Positions 17,606 to 26,323 of a stretch of DNA of 64,000 nucleotides are shown in pieces (position 1 is the first letter of the stretch; each line of letters opens with the position of its first letter). The DNA is from Sediminicola sp040566555. Its GTDB lineage: Bacteria; Bacteroidota; Bacteroidia; Flavobacteriales; Flavobacteriaceae. The stretch spans positions 1-64,000 of the forward strand of contig NZ_JBEWYP010000010.1 of the NCBI RefSeq assembly GCF_040566555.1. Reading direction: 5' to 3'. The notes below the pieces were generated by a model that saw only the letters and a program-made list of their open reading frames with translations, had not been told where the DNA came from and did not search any database. Both the position numbers and the translations under genes were made by a program.

Positions 17606-19153
17606 TTAAAAAGGAACCTCACTGTCATCCATATCCATATCATCGTTCATAGAACTGCCAAAAGCCTCATCGGCATTCGGGAGATTTTTAGTAATGAACG
17701 GGTTATCCTCATTGGCATTCATCTTTGACTGGAATTCGAAAGGAGAATCGAAGTCGTCCAGGTTATCAAATTTACCGAGATTACCGATAAACTTCAATCT
17801 TATGTTCTCCAGACCACCATTTCTATGCTTGGCGACAATAAATTCACCCTGACCTGCGGTTGGCGTGCGTTCATCATCATCCCATTCGTCAATTTTGTAA
17901 TATTCAGGACGATAGATAAAGGCCACAATATCCGCATCCTGCTCAATTGCTCCAGATTCCCTAAGATCCGATAGGATGGGTCTCTTACTTCCTCCCCTGG
18001 TCTCTACGGCCCTGGATAATTGTGAAAGTGCAATAACGGGACAGTTCAATTCCTTGGCCAAAGCCTTAAGGTTTCGGGAAATGGTTGATATTTCCTGTTC
18101 CCTGTTTCCTCCTTTTTGACTCCCCCCTGCGGTCATCAACTGCAAATAATCAATAACGATCATTCGTATCCCGTGTTGTGAGGCCAATCTTCTTGCCTTC
18201 GCCCTAAGGTCGAAAATAGAAAGGGATGGGGTATCATCTATAAACAATGGGGCATTTTCCAATGCCTTTACTTTAACATTTAATTGTTCCCATTCGTGTT
18301 TTTCCAGTTTACCGGTTCTCAGTTTTTCTGAGGACAGTCCGGTTTCCGAAGAAATCAAACGGGTGATCAATTGGACCGAGGACATCTCCAAAGAGAAAAA
18401 AGCCACGGGAATATTGTTGTTTACGGCCATATTCCTTGCCATGGACAAGGTCAGAGCCGTTTTACCCATACCAGGACGGGCGGCTACTATGATCAAATCA
18501 CTGGGTTGCCATCCAGAGGTAAGTTTATCCAACTTATCAAAACCGGAAGGAACACCACTAAGGCCTTCTTTTCCGGCGATCTCCTCTATCCTCTTTTTGG
18601 CCTGAATTACCAAATTCTGGGCTGTTTCGGCAGAACGTTTTAGGTTACCTTGGGTAACATCGTATAATTTGGCTTCCGCGGTATCCAAAAGATCAAATAC
18701 GTCGGTTGCATCTTCATATGCTTCCTGAATGATCTCACTTGAAATTTTTATCAGGCTGCGCTGAATATATTTTTGAAGGATAATACGTGCATGGAACTCA
18801 ATATGGGCTGAGGATGCTACTTTTTGGGTCAGTTTAATCAAATAAAAATCCCCTCCTGCTGCCTCTAAATTTCCGTCTTTCTTCAATTGGGAAGAAACGG
18901 TTAATAAATCCACTGGTTCCGAGGTTTCAAACAGTTTAAAGATGGCCTCATAGATGAATCTATGGGCGTCCTTATAGAACACATCAGGATGTAGAATATC
19001 TATTACCTCATCTACCCCTTTCTTATCTATCATCATCGCTCCAATCACAACTTCTTCTAAATCAATTGCTTGAGGCGGTATTTTTCCCCTTTCAAGGTTG
19101 ATTAAAGCAGATTGATCTATTTTACGACCGACAATCGGACTTGGTTTTTCCAT
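17606..19153 (-). CDS. dnaB: replicative DNA helicase
   Basis: 515 residues, slightly longer than E. coli DnaB because of an acidic C-terminal tail (NDDMDMDDSEVPF). N-terminal DnaB domain (about 25-125), linker, then RecA-like ATPase with Walker A AARPGMGKTAL near 230, Walker B MIVIDYLQLM, and the LSQLSR and RPILSDLRESGAIEQDAD motifs. It unwinds DNA at the fork as a hexamer. No intein. Its upstream region carries two DnaA-box-like 9-mers. Confidence 0.96.
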   Translation of the reverse strand: MEKPSPIVGRKIDQSALINLERGKIPPQAIDLEEVVIGAMMIDKKGVDEVIDILHPDVFYKDAHRFIYEAIFKLFETSEPVDLLTVSSQLKKDGNLEAAGGDFYLIKLTQKVASSAHIEFHARIILQKYIQRSLIKISSEIIQEAYEDATDVFDLLDTAEAKLYDVTQGNLKRSAETAQNLVIQAKKRIEEIAGKEGLSGVPSGFDKLDKLTSGWQPSDLIIVAARPGMGKTALTLSMARNMAVNNNIPVAFFSLEMSSVQLITRLISSETGLSSEKLRTGKLEKHEWEQLNVKVKALENAPLFIDDTPSLSIFDLRAKARRLASQHGIRMIVIDYLQLMTAGGSQKGGNREQEISTISRNLKALAKELNCPVIALSQLSRAVETRGGSKRPILSDLRESGAIEQDADIVAFIYRPEYYKIDEWDDDERTPTAGQGEFIVAKHRNGGLENIRLKFIGNLGKFDNLDDFDSPFEFQSKMNANEDNPFITKNLPNADEAFGSSMNDDMDMDDSEVPF

Positions 19154-19179
19154 GAGTGCTAAAGTATGCTATTTAACCT

Positions 19180-19263
19180 TTAGTTAACAATGATATGGGT
19201 CATAGGATGTTCACCATTAGTTAACAATAAGGGTGTTGATAAGTTACGAAATTGTGTTGATAA
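19180..19263. promoter_or_regulatory. repeated motifs upstream of dnaB
   Basis: TTAGTTAACAAT occurs at 19180-19191 and 19217-19228. TGTTGATAA (complement TTATCAACA, one base from a consensus DnaA box) occurs at 19234-19242 and 19255-19263, spaced 21 bp, two helical turns. Together they look like a control region for dnaB; no perfect -7 box is seen. Confidence 0.35.
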
Positions 19264-19268
19264 CGAAA

Positions 19269-19298
19269 AAAATCTGGAGTTTGAATCCTCCAGATTTT
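19269..19298 (-). terminator. terminator after accA
   Basis: 11-bp stem AAAATCTGGAG/CTCCAGATTTT with an 8-nt loop, followed on the minus strand by a T-run. It separates the accA operon from dnaB. Confidence 0.8.
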
Positions 19299-19322
19299 AA
19301 GAAAGTTTTTTAAACGGGCTTA

Positions 19323-20276
19323 TTAGCCGTTAAAGACACCCATGTTGGCATATTTATCCATTCGGGCATTCACCAAATCTTTTGGTGATAACTTTTTTAG
19401 ATCCTCATAATGGGAGCTAATTTTATTTTTTACGATTTCAAAAGTCTTTTCTCTATTGGCATGTGCTCCACCGGCAGGTTCTTTGACCACCTCATCAATA
19501 AGCTTCAACTTTTTCATATCGGTAGAGGTCAATTTCAATGATTCCGCCGCTTGTTCTTTATATTCCCAGCTTCTCCAAAGAATGGAAGAGCACGATTCTG
19601 GAGAAATTACAGAATACCACGTATTCTCCAACATCAATACCTTATCTCCTACTCCTATCCCCAAAGCACCACCTGAAGCACCTTCACCAATAATCAATAC
19701 GATAATCGGCACCTTCAACCTGGTCATTTCCAAAATATTCCTTGCAATGGCCTCTCCTTGTCCACGTTCTTCCGCTTCAATTCCAGGATATGCACCGGGA
19801 GTATCAACCAAACATACTACAGGTACGCCAAATTTTTCTGCAGACTTCATCAAACGCAAAGCCTTTCTATATCCTTCGGGATTGGCCATCCCAAAGTTTC
19901 TGTATTGTCTTGTTTTGGTATTGTAGCCTTTTTGCTGACCGATGAACATATATGTTTGGTCACCAATTTTTCCCAATCCTCCTATCATGGCCTTATCATC
20001 CTTTACGGTTCTATCACCGTGAAGTTCCAACCAGGTATCGCCACAAATAGCATTGATATAATCCAGGGTATATGGTCTATTTGGGTGTCTCGAAAGTTGC
20101 ACCCTTTGCCATGCTGTAAGGTTTTTGTAGATTTCTTTTCGGGTTTCGGAAAGCTTTTTCTCTATTTGTTTGCAGGTCTCGGTTACGTCAACGTCGCTCT
20201 CCTTTCCAATAACCATGCACTTATCTAATTGTTCTTCAAGTTCTTTGATCGGAAGTTCAAAATCCAAATACTCCAT
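19323..20276 (-). CDS. accA: acetyl-CoA carboxylase carboxyltransferase subunit alpha
   Basis: 317 residues, normal length. Contains ARHPNRPYTLDYI-like segment (SRHPNRPYTLDYINAICGD), GIEAEERGQGEAIARNI, GEGASGGALGIGVGD and SVISPESCSSILWR, all diagnostic of AccA. With AccD it transfers the carboxyl group from biotin to acetyl-CoA for malonyl-CoA synthesis. It follows the DMT transporter by 55 bp on the same strand and may be the last gene of the tgt-lptF-eamA-accA unit. Confidence 0.96.
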   Translation of the reverse strand: MEYLDFELPIKELEEQLDKCMVIGKESDVDVTETCKQIEKKLSETRKEIYKNLTAWQRVQLSRHPNRPYTLDYINAICGDTWLELHGDRTVKDDKAMIGGLGKIGDQTYMFIGQQKGYNTKTRQYRNFGMANPEGYRKALRLMKSAEKFGVPVVCLVDTPGAYPGIEAEERGQGEAIARNILEMTRLKVPIIVLIIGEGASGGALGIGVGDKVLMLENTWYSVISPESCSSILWRSWEYKEQAAESLKLTSTDMKKLKLIDEVVKEPAGGAHANREKTFEIVKNKISSHYEDLKKLSPKDLVNARMDKYANMGVFNG

Positions 20277-20331
20277 GAAACTACAGTTTAAATTATAAAA
20301 GCAGACAAATATAAAACTTTAAAGGAGAACC

Positions 20332-21228
20332 TTAGCGAACTCTTTTACTTTTTAACCTTGTCCAATTTTTTAGAATACCATTGGCAATTACAGTGGAAAG
20401 AATCACCAGGGCCCCAATGTAAAACATGGGATCCATTTTCTCACTTTCCCCTAAGATAATAAAAGCCAAGAAAATACCATAAACAGGCTCTAAATTAATG
20501 GTCAGCATTACAGTGTATGGAGTGATAAACTTCATCACCTTTACCGAGGCTATAAAGGCATAGGCCGTACAAATTGACGCCAAAATAAAAATATACATCC
20601 AATCATCGGAGGAAAGCTGAAAGAAGTCTGTCGTAAAGCTTCCACTAAAAAAAAGATAAATAGACAAGAATACTACCCCACTTGCCATTTCGTATATGGA
20701 AATCACCGATGGCCTTTCCTTTTGAATCAGTTTCCCGTTGATCAGGGAGAAAGTTGCCGACAATAGGGCCGATATAAGGGCCAGAACAATCCCCTCCACA
20801 TAACTTGACTCTACATTGAAAATAAGGTAGAGACCCAGCATTACAATGATCCCAAAGAGGATCTCGTACCAGACTATTTTTCTACCATACCAAATTGGCT
20901 CCAATAATGCGGTAAAAAAGGCTCCTGTGGACATGGTGGCCAATGCCACCGAAACGTTGGATACCTTTATGGCCTTAAAAAAAGTAATCCAATGCAAGGT
21001 GATGACCACCCCAGCAATGATTAAAATGATCAATGTCTTGGTGGGCACCCGAAGTGAAAACTTCTTGTAGGCGATATATAAAAAAATTAATCCGGAAGCC
21101 ATGAACATGCGATACCAGACCAATGGCAGGGCATCCACCGTTATCAGCTTCCCAAGAACAGCTGTGAATCCCCAGATAAATACAATAAAATGAAGATGGA
21201 GGTAATTCTTGATTTTATCGTTTGGCAT
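20332..21228 (-). CDS. EamA/DMT family transporter
   Basis: 298 residues with ten predicted membrane helices arranged as two five-helix EamA repeats (the first includes FIVFIWGFTAVLGKLITVDA; the second YTVMLTINLEPVYGIFLAFI). The basic tail NWTRLKSKRVR would face the cytoplasm. These inner-membrane proteins export metabolites or amino acids; the substrate is unknown. Its start overlaps the LptF/G end by 14 bp, so the two are translationally linked. Confidence 0.88.
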   Translation of the reverse strand: MPNDKIKNYLHLHFIVFIWGFTAVLGKLITVDALPLVWYRMFMASGLIFLYIAYKKFSLRVPTKTLIILIIAGVVITLHWITFFKAIKVSNVSVALATMSTGAFFTALLEPIWYGRKIVWYEILFGIIVMLGLYLIFNVESSYVEGIVLALISALLSATFSLINGKLIQKERPSVISIYEMASGVVFLSIYLFFSGSFTTDFFQLSSDDWMYIFILASICTAYAFIASVKVMKFITPYTVMLTINLEPVYGIFLAFIILGESEKMDPMFYIGALVILSTVIANGILKNWTRLKSKRVR

Positions 21229-22297
21229 TCTGCAACAGATAAAATCCTACAATTCCAAAGGCTACATTGGGCAATACGACTGCCAACATTGGAGAAAATC
21301 CAGATTGTTCGGCCAAGGTTCCAAAAACCTTATCAAAAAAGATATAGATAAAGGCCACCCCAATCCCGAAAGCGAGGTTCACACCCATGCCACCCCTGCG
21401 TTTTGCAGCTGAAACCGCAACGGCAATAATGGTCAATATAAATGCGGTGACAGGCAATGCCCATCTTCGATACTTTACCAATAGATAACTATTGATGTTG
21501 GAGGCCCCTTTTTTGCGTTGCGCCTTAATAAAACTATTCAGTTCAAATAAATTTTTGGTCTCCGCTATATAGGAAACCGGCGTAAGGTCATCTATCTGAA
21601 AATTAAAAATGGTATCCAATTTACGTTTGGTCTCAACCACTTCCTTATTACCCACCAGCGTTCTTTTCATGTATGAGGTCAACTCATAAACACTATCTTT
21701 TTCTTTCCATCTGATATTCCCTGCCGAAATTTTATATTCTAATTGGTCCTTATCATTAAAATGTTCCAAGGTAAAATTATAACCACGTTGCCGGGCCGGG
21801 TCAAAACTACTGACGTAGATAAAATCATTTTCATTCAATTGGTTGAAAATATTGCTTGTAACCCTGTCCTGTTTGCCCTTTTTAAGGTATTTGTATTTAA
21901 ACTCATTGAACCCTTTACTGGCATTGGGCACAATGAACATCCCCATGACGAACATGATGATGGCGATAATTGAAGCTCCAATAAAATAAGGCCTTAAGAA
22001 CCGGCCGTAGGAAACCCCAGAACTTAAAATGGCCACGATTTCCGTGTTATTAGCCAGTTTTGAGGTAAAGAAGATTACAGATAAAAACAAAAAGATGGGA
22101 AACAGCAAGCTGCCGATATAGATGGTAAAATTTAGATAGTAATAAGCGATCTCGTTCAAGGGCGCTTCATTGTCTATCATTTTCCCTATCTGCTCCGCAA
22201 GGTTGGCCATGATCCCAATAGGGATAAAAAGCATCAGCATCACTGTAAAAGTTGCCAGATACCGTTTTAATATGTATTTATCTAAGATGGTCAACAT
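21215..22297 (-). CDS. LptF/LptG family permease
   Basis: 360 residues. N-terminal membrane segments (LDKYILKRYLATFTVMLMLF), a central periplasmic jellyroll-like domain (about 130-265) and three C-terminal helices, the YjgP/YjgQ layout. It should be one of the permease subunits of the lipopolysaccharide transport ABC complex. Which of LptF or LptG cannot be told from this sequence alone. Its ATG overlaps the stop of tgt by one base. Confidence 0.9.
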   Translation of the reverse strand: MLTILDKYILKRYLATFTVMLMLFIPIGIMANLAEQIGKMIDNEAPLNEIAYYYLNFTIYIGSLLFPIFLFLSVIFFTSKLANNTEIVAILSSGVSYGRFLRPYFIGASIIAIIMFVMGMFIVPNASKGFNEFKYKYLKKGKQDRVTSNIFNQLNENDFIYVSSFDPARQRGYNFTLEHFNDKDQLEYKISAGNIRWKEKDSVYELTSYMKRTLVGNKEVVETKRKLDTIFNFQIDDLTPVSYIAETKNLFELNSFIKAQRKKGASNINSYLLVKYRRWALPVTAFILTIIAVAVSAAKRRGGMGVNLAFGIGVAFIYIFFDKVFGTLAEQSGFSPMLAVVLPNVAFGIVGFYLLQNAKR

Positions 22298-23427
22298 TAC
22301 AGCCTCTTATCCATTTGTTTTACCATTATATTTTTCCATTCGTAAAAATCCCCAGCTAAAATATGCTTTCTCGCTTCACGGGTCAACCAAAGATAAAAGC
22401 CTAGGTTGTGAATTGTTGCAATTTGTTTGCCCAAATATTCATTGGCGGCGAACAAATGTCTTAAATAGGCCTTTGTATACTCTGTATCTACAAAGGTGAT
22501 TCCCATTTCGTCCAAAGGGGAAAAATCATCTTCCCATTTTTTATTTTTTATATTGATGGTGCCATGGGCCGTAAACAACATCCCGTTACGGGCATTACGT
22601 GTTGGCATTACACAATCGAACATATCTATTCCCAAAGCTATATTCTCCAAGATATTGATAGGAGTCCCCACACCCATTAAGTAACGAGGTTTATCCTCGG
22701 GTAAAATTTCTGTCACAACCTCGGTCATGGCGTACATTTCATCTGCAGGTTCTCCAACTGACAATCCACCAATGGCATTCCCCACTGCTCCAACACCGGC
22801 AATATATTCTGCTGATTGCCTTCTAAGGTCCTTATAGGTTGATCCTTGAACTATAGGAAAAAATGCTTGTGAGTATCCATATTTAAAAGGTGTTTTTTCC
22901 AAATGGGTCAAACAACGCTCCAACCATCTATGCGTCATGTGCATGGACCTTTTTGCATAGTTGTAATCACATGGGTATGGCGTACACTCATCAAAAGCCA
23001 TGATAATATCGGCACCAATGGTACGCTGTATTTCCATAACATTTTCTGGGGTGAACACATGATAGGAACCGTCTATGTGGGATTTAAACTTTACCCCTTC
23101 TTCCTTGATCTTGCGGTTATCGGAAAGGGAATATACCTGGTAGCCCCCGCTATCGGTTAAAATATTCCTGTCCCAGTTCATAAATTTGTGCAAGCCCCCG
23201 GCTTCTTCCAAAATCCTTGTTTTGGGTCTTAAATATAAATGATAGGTATTCCCAAGGATAATATCAGGATTAATATCATCTTTTAATTCTCTTTGGTGCA
23301 CCCCTTTTACCGAGGCAACCGTACCAACAGGCATGAAAATCGGGGTTTCTATTGTACCGTGATCCGTTACCATTTTTCCGGCACGTGCTTTACTCTTAGG
23401 GTCTTTATGTAATAATGTAAATTCCAA
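22297..23427 (-). CDS. tgt: tRNA-guanine transglycosylase, probable TTG start
   Basis: Exchanges guanine for a queuine precursor at tRNA position 34. Catalytic segments are intact: TDSGGYQVYSL (proton donor Asp), IMAFDECTPYP, IGGLSVGEP and FDCVMPTRNARNG (nucleophile Asp). The zinc ligands expected in the C-terminal part (CxCxxC) are absent: the stretch reads SPLDEMGITFVDTEYTKAYL, with only the later His (ATIHNLGFY) kept. I chose TTG at 23427 (MEFTLLHKD) because homologues begin MxFxLLH and a TATATTTG -7 box sits at 23445-23452, inside the longer ATG frame that would start at 23457. First gene of a leftward operon. Confidence 0.9.
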   Translation of the reverse strand: MEFTLLHKDPKSKARAGKMVTDHGTIETPIFMPVGTVASVKGVHQRELKDDINPDIILGNTYHLYLRPKTRILEEAGGLHKFMNWDRNILTDSGGYQVYSLSDNRKIKEEGVKFKSHIDGSYHVFTPENVMEIQRTIGADIIMAFDECTPYPCDYNYAKRSMHMTHRWLERCLTHLEKTPFKYGYSQAFFPIVQGSTYKDLRRQSAEYIAGVGAVGNAIGGLSVGEPADEMYAMTEVVTEILPEDKPRYLMGVGTPINILENIALGIDMFDCVMPTRNARNGMLFTAHGTINIKNKKWEDDFSPLDEMGITFVDTEYTKAYLRHLFAANEYLGKQIATIHNLGFYLWLTREARKHILAGDFYEWKNIMVKQMDKRL

Positions 23428-23535
23428 ATCTCTGTTTAAGTCGGCAAATATAATCAACTAAGCCTCAAATGTCCTTAACAAAAAAATAAAGTTGACCCAC
23501 TGTCCTGATGGTTAACAAAATATAACAAATCATAC

Positions 23536-23568
23536 TTGTATACCCAAAAGATACCGTTTACTTTTGGG
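23536..23568 (+). promoter_or_regulatory. transketolase promoter with overlapping inverted repeat
   Basis: TTG (23536-23538), 20-bp spacer, TACTTTTG (23559-23566). A perfect inverted repeat CCCAAAAG-N10-CTTTTGGG (23543-23550 and 23561-23568) lies over the spacer and -7 box, so it could be an operator. Confidence 0.6.
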
Positions 23569-23589
23569 AACTATAAAATAAGATAAGAA

Positions 23590-24435
23590 ATGCCAACAAC
23601 ACAAGAATTACAGGATATTACGGTACAAACACGTAGGGACATTGTACGGATGGTACATAAGGTTAACTCAGGACACCCTGGAGGCTCTTTGGGCTGTACA
23701 GAATTTTTGGTAGCCTTGTACAATGAAGTCATGGAACTTAAATCAGGATTTGACATGGATGGTATTGGGGAAGATCTTTTCTTTTTATCCAATGGACATA
23801 TCTCTCCTGTGTACTACAGTGTTTTGGCACGAAAAGGATATTTTCCGGTTGAAGAATTGAATACTTTTAGATTGATAAATTCCCGATTGCAGGGACACCC
23901 AACTACCCATGAGGGGCTTCCTGGGGTAAGGATAGCTTCCGGTTCATTGGGCCAGGGAATGTCCGTTGCCCTCGGTGCCGCACAAGCGAAAAAGCTGAAC
24001 AAAGATTCTAAACTAGTATATACCCTACATGGTGATGGGGAATTACAGGAAGGTCAAAACTGGGAAGCAATAATGTATGCCGCCGGTAAAAAAGTTGATA
24101 ATATCATAGCGACCATTGATTACAATGGCCAGCAAATTGATGGGGCGACCGACGATGTGATGCCAATGGGTGACCTAAAGAAAAAGTTTGAAGCCTTTGG
24201 ATGGGATGTATTGGAAGTAGTAGAGGGGAACAATCTGGAAGCTATCATCAAAGGACTAAAAGAAGCAAAAAGCAGAACAGGTAAAGGAAAACCGGTCTGT
24301 ATTCTTTTACATACCATTATGGGACATGGGGTAGATTTTATGATGTATACCCATGCTTGGCACGGAAAGGCACCAAATGATGAGCAGTTGGAAACGGCCT
24401 TGGCCCAAAACCCAGAAACACTAGGTGACTACTAA
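23590..24435 (+). CDS. transketolase, N-terminal (thiamine-diphosphate) subunit
   Basis: 281 residues. Shows VHKVNSGHPGGSLGCTE near 22, the ThDP motif GDGELQEGQNWEA near 155 with IDYNGQQ, and HTIMGHGVDFM near 238. It supplies the pyrophosphate-binding half of transketolase, which moves two-carbon units in the pentose phosphate pathway. The C-terminal half is a separate gene 61 bp downstream; the split form is common in Bacteroidota and many other bacteria. Confidence 0.95.
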   Translation: MPTTQELQDITVQTRRDIVRMVHKVNSGHPGGSLGCTEFLVALYNEVMELKSGFDMDGIGEDLFFLSNGHISPVYYSVLARKGYFPVEELNTFRLINSRLQGHPTTHEGLPGVRIASGSLGQGMSVALGAAQAKKLNKDSKLVYTLHGDGELQEGQNWEAIMYAAGKKVDNIIATIDYNGQQIDGATDDVMPMGDLKKKFEAFGWDVLEVVEGNNLEAIIKGLKEAKSRTGKGKPVCILLHTIMGHGVDFMMYTHAWHGKAPNDEQLETALAQNPETLGDY

Positions 24436-24496
24436 TCTTATCCAAACCCTTTTACAAACAGGTGTCCTTAGGGCATTACACTAAAGAAATACAGAA

Positions 24497-25450
24497 ATGA
24501 AAAAATATATAGATCAAGGAAAAAACGATACACGAAGCGGATTTGGAGCCGGGTTGACAGAATTGGGAAGAACAAATCCCAATGTTGTTGCACTCTGTGC
24601 AGATTTGGTAGGCTCATTAAAGATGGAGAAATTCATAGAGGAGAATCCTGAGCGCTTTTTCCAAATTGGGATTGCTGAGGCCAATATGATGGGGATTGCT
24701 GCAGGATTGACCATTGGAGGCAAAATTCCGTTTACTGGAACTTTCGCCAACTTTTCCACTGGAAGGGTCTACGATCAGATCAGACAATCTATTGCATACT
24801 CTGATAAGAATGTAAAAATCTGTGCCTCTCACGCGGGGGTAACCTTAGGTGAGGATGGTGCCACCCACCAAATATTGGAAGATATAGGACTTATGAAAAT
24901 GCTTCCGGGCATGGTTGTCATCAACCCTTGTGACTACAACCAGACCAAAGCAGCTACCATAGCCATTGCAGATTATGAAGGTCCTGTTTATTTGAGGTTC
25001 GGAAGACCAAAAGTTGCCAACTTTACTCCGGCCGACCAAAAATTTGAAATTGGAAAAGCAATAATGCTCAACGAGGGAACAGATGTCACCATTATCGCTA
25101 CAGGCCATTTGGTATGGGAAGCACTAATTGCTGCAGAAGCATTGGAGGCCCAAGGGATCTCCGCAGAAGTGATCAACATACATACCATAAAACCTTTGGA
25201 CGAAGAGGCCATTTTAAAATCTGTGAAGAAAACAGGGTGCGTTGTAACCTGTGAAGAGCACAATTTCTTGGGCGGATTGGGAGAGAGTGTCGCAAGGACC
25301 TTAACCTTGAACCATCCAGCACCACAGGAATTTGTAGCTACCAAGGACACTTTTGGTGAGAGTGGAACACCAGAAGAGTTAATGGAAAAATACGGGTTGA
25401 ACAATAAAGCAATAGAAAAAGCCGTTGTGACTGTGTTAAAAAGAAAATAA
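24497..25450 (+). CDS. transketolase, C-terminal (pyrimidine-binding) subunit
   Basis: 317 residues: a Transket_pyr domain (FFQIGIAEANMMGIAAGLTI near 52, GEDGATHQILEDIGLMKMLP near 118) and a transketolase C domain (EALEAQGISAEVINIHTIKP). The Glu in IAEANM is the residue that activates thiamine diphosphate. It pairs with the N-terminal subunit gene upstream to form the enzyme. 1-deoxyxylulose-phosphate synthase is a possible lookalike, but the separate halves and their lengths favour transketolase. Confidence 0.95.
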   Translation: MKKYIDQGKNDTRSGFGAGLTELGRTNPNVVALCADLVGSLKMEKFIEENPERFFQIGIAEANMMGIAAGLTIGGKIPFTGTFANFSTGRVYDQIRQSIAYSDKNVKICASHAGVTLGEDGATHQILEDIGLMKMLPGMVVINPCDYNQTKAATIAIADYEGPVYLRFGRPKVANFTPADQKFEIGKAIMLNEGTDVTIIATGHLVWEALIAAEALEAQGISAEVINIHTIKPLDEEAILKSVKKTGCVVTCEEHNFLGGLGESVARTLTLNHPAPQEFVATKDTFGESGTPEELMEKYGLNNKAIEKAVVTVLKRK

Positions 25451-25513
25451 TCAAATCCCTTAAAGGGAAATGAGGATTCTAAACATAGAAAACTGTGGTA
25501 CAGAACTCAACTA

Positions 25514-25566
25514 AACTGCTAAAACTACCAACTAGAAATAGTGGAATATTTTAGCGGTTTTTTTTG
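25514..25566 (+). terminator. terminator after the transketolase pair
   Basis: AACTGCTAAAA pairs with TTTTAGCGGTT (one G-T pair) across a 24-nt loop, followed by a run of eight T. Confidence 0.65.
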
Positions 25567-25670
25567 TGCCATAACCTCACCTTTTCGTGTCAAGATTAAT
25601 TCTTTTTAAGTTAATCAATTAATAAAGTTGTGCCGTAATTGCACAACGTATTCAATTTAAAAGAACACTT

Positions 25671-26255
25671 ATGAAAAAAACTTTTTTAGTAGCAGTTTTT
25701 GCATTGATCGGAGCTGTGGCATTCGCTCAAAATGGACCAGGATTTGGTATCAAAGGAGGTCTTAACTATGCCGGGAACGGGGATTATTTTGATTCAGCAG
25801 AACAGGCCTATAGAAATCCAGACAGAAATGTGGGTTACCACCTAGGTTTTTTTGGTAAAATCGGGGATAAAATTTATTTAAGACCTGAATTGATGTATAC
25901 CAAAACTAAGTCGGACTACGAGAACAACAGTTTGTCCATGAGCAAATTGGACGCTCCCATTTTGGTAGGATTAAATATCATTGGCCCATTGAATGTTTTT
26001 GCTGGCCCTGCCTTTCAGTACATTTTGGATACCGATTTTGACGGGGTTACCATTGGCGATGTGGAAAATGACGTCACCGTTGGAATGAACATCGGGGCTG
26101 GATTGAGCTTTGGCAATTTTGGTTTGGACCTGAGATATGAAAGAGGTTTCAGTGAAAATGAAGTTTCTGTATTTTCAGCAAACGGAGTTCCAACTGGAGA
26201 CCGAATTGATACAAGACCAGATCAACTTATCTTGAGTTTATCCTTTAAGATGTAA
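25671..26255 (+). CDS. PorT-like outer-membrane beta-barrel protein
   Basis: 194 residues with signal peptide MKKTFLVAVFALIGAVAFAQ. The mature protein begins GFGIKGGLNYAG and has repeating strand-turn blocks (YLRPELMYTKTKS, NVFAGPAFQYILD, FGLDLRYERGFSE) and ends LILSLSFKM, the layout of OMP_b-brl_2/PorT-like barrels of eight strands. Localisation is outer membrane; function is unknown. A single-gene unit with its own downstream terminator. Confidence 0.85.
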   Translation: MKKTFLVAVFALIGAVAFAQNGPGFGIKGGLNYAGNGDYFDSAEQAYRNPDRNVGYHLGFFGKIGDKIYLRPELMYTKTKSDYENNSLSMSKLDAPILVGLNIIGPLNVFAGPAFQYILDTDFDGVTIGDVENDVTVGMNIGAGLSFGNFGLDLRYERGFSENEVSVFSANGVPTGDRIDTRPDQLILSLSFKM

Positions 26256-26273
26256 TTGAACTTATAATTCATA

Positions 26274-26304
26274 AAAAAGCCCGCTACAAGTAGCGGGCTT
26301 TTTT
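26274..26304. terminator. bidirectional terminator
   Basis: AAAAAGCCCGCTAC/GTAGCGGGCTTTTT with a 3-nt loop, between the convergent barrel and FKBP genes; one of the strongest hairpins in the window. Confidence 0.9.
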
Positions 26305-26323
26305 TATATGGTTTATTGGAATA

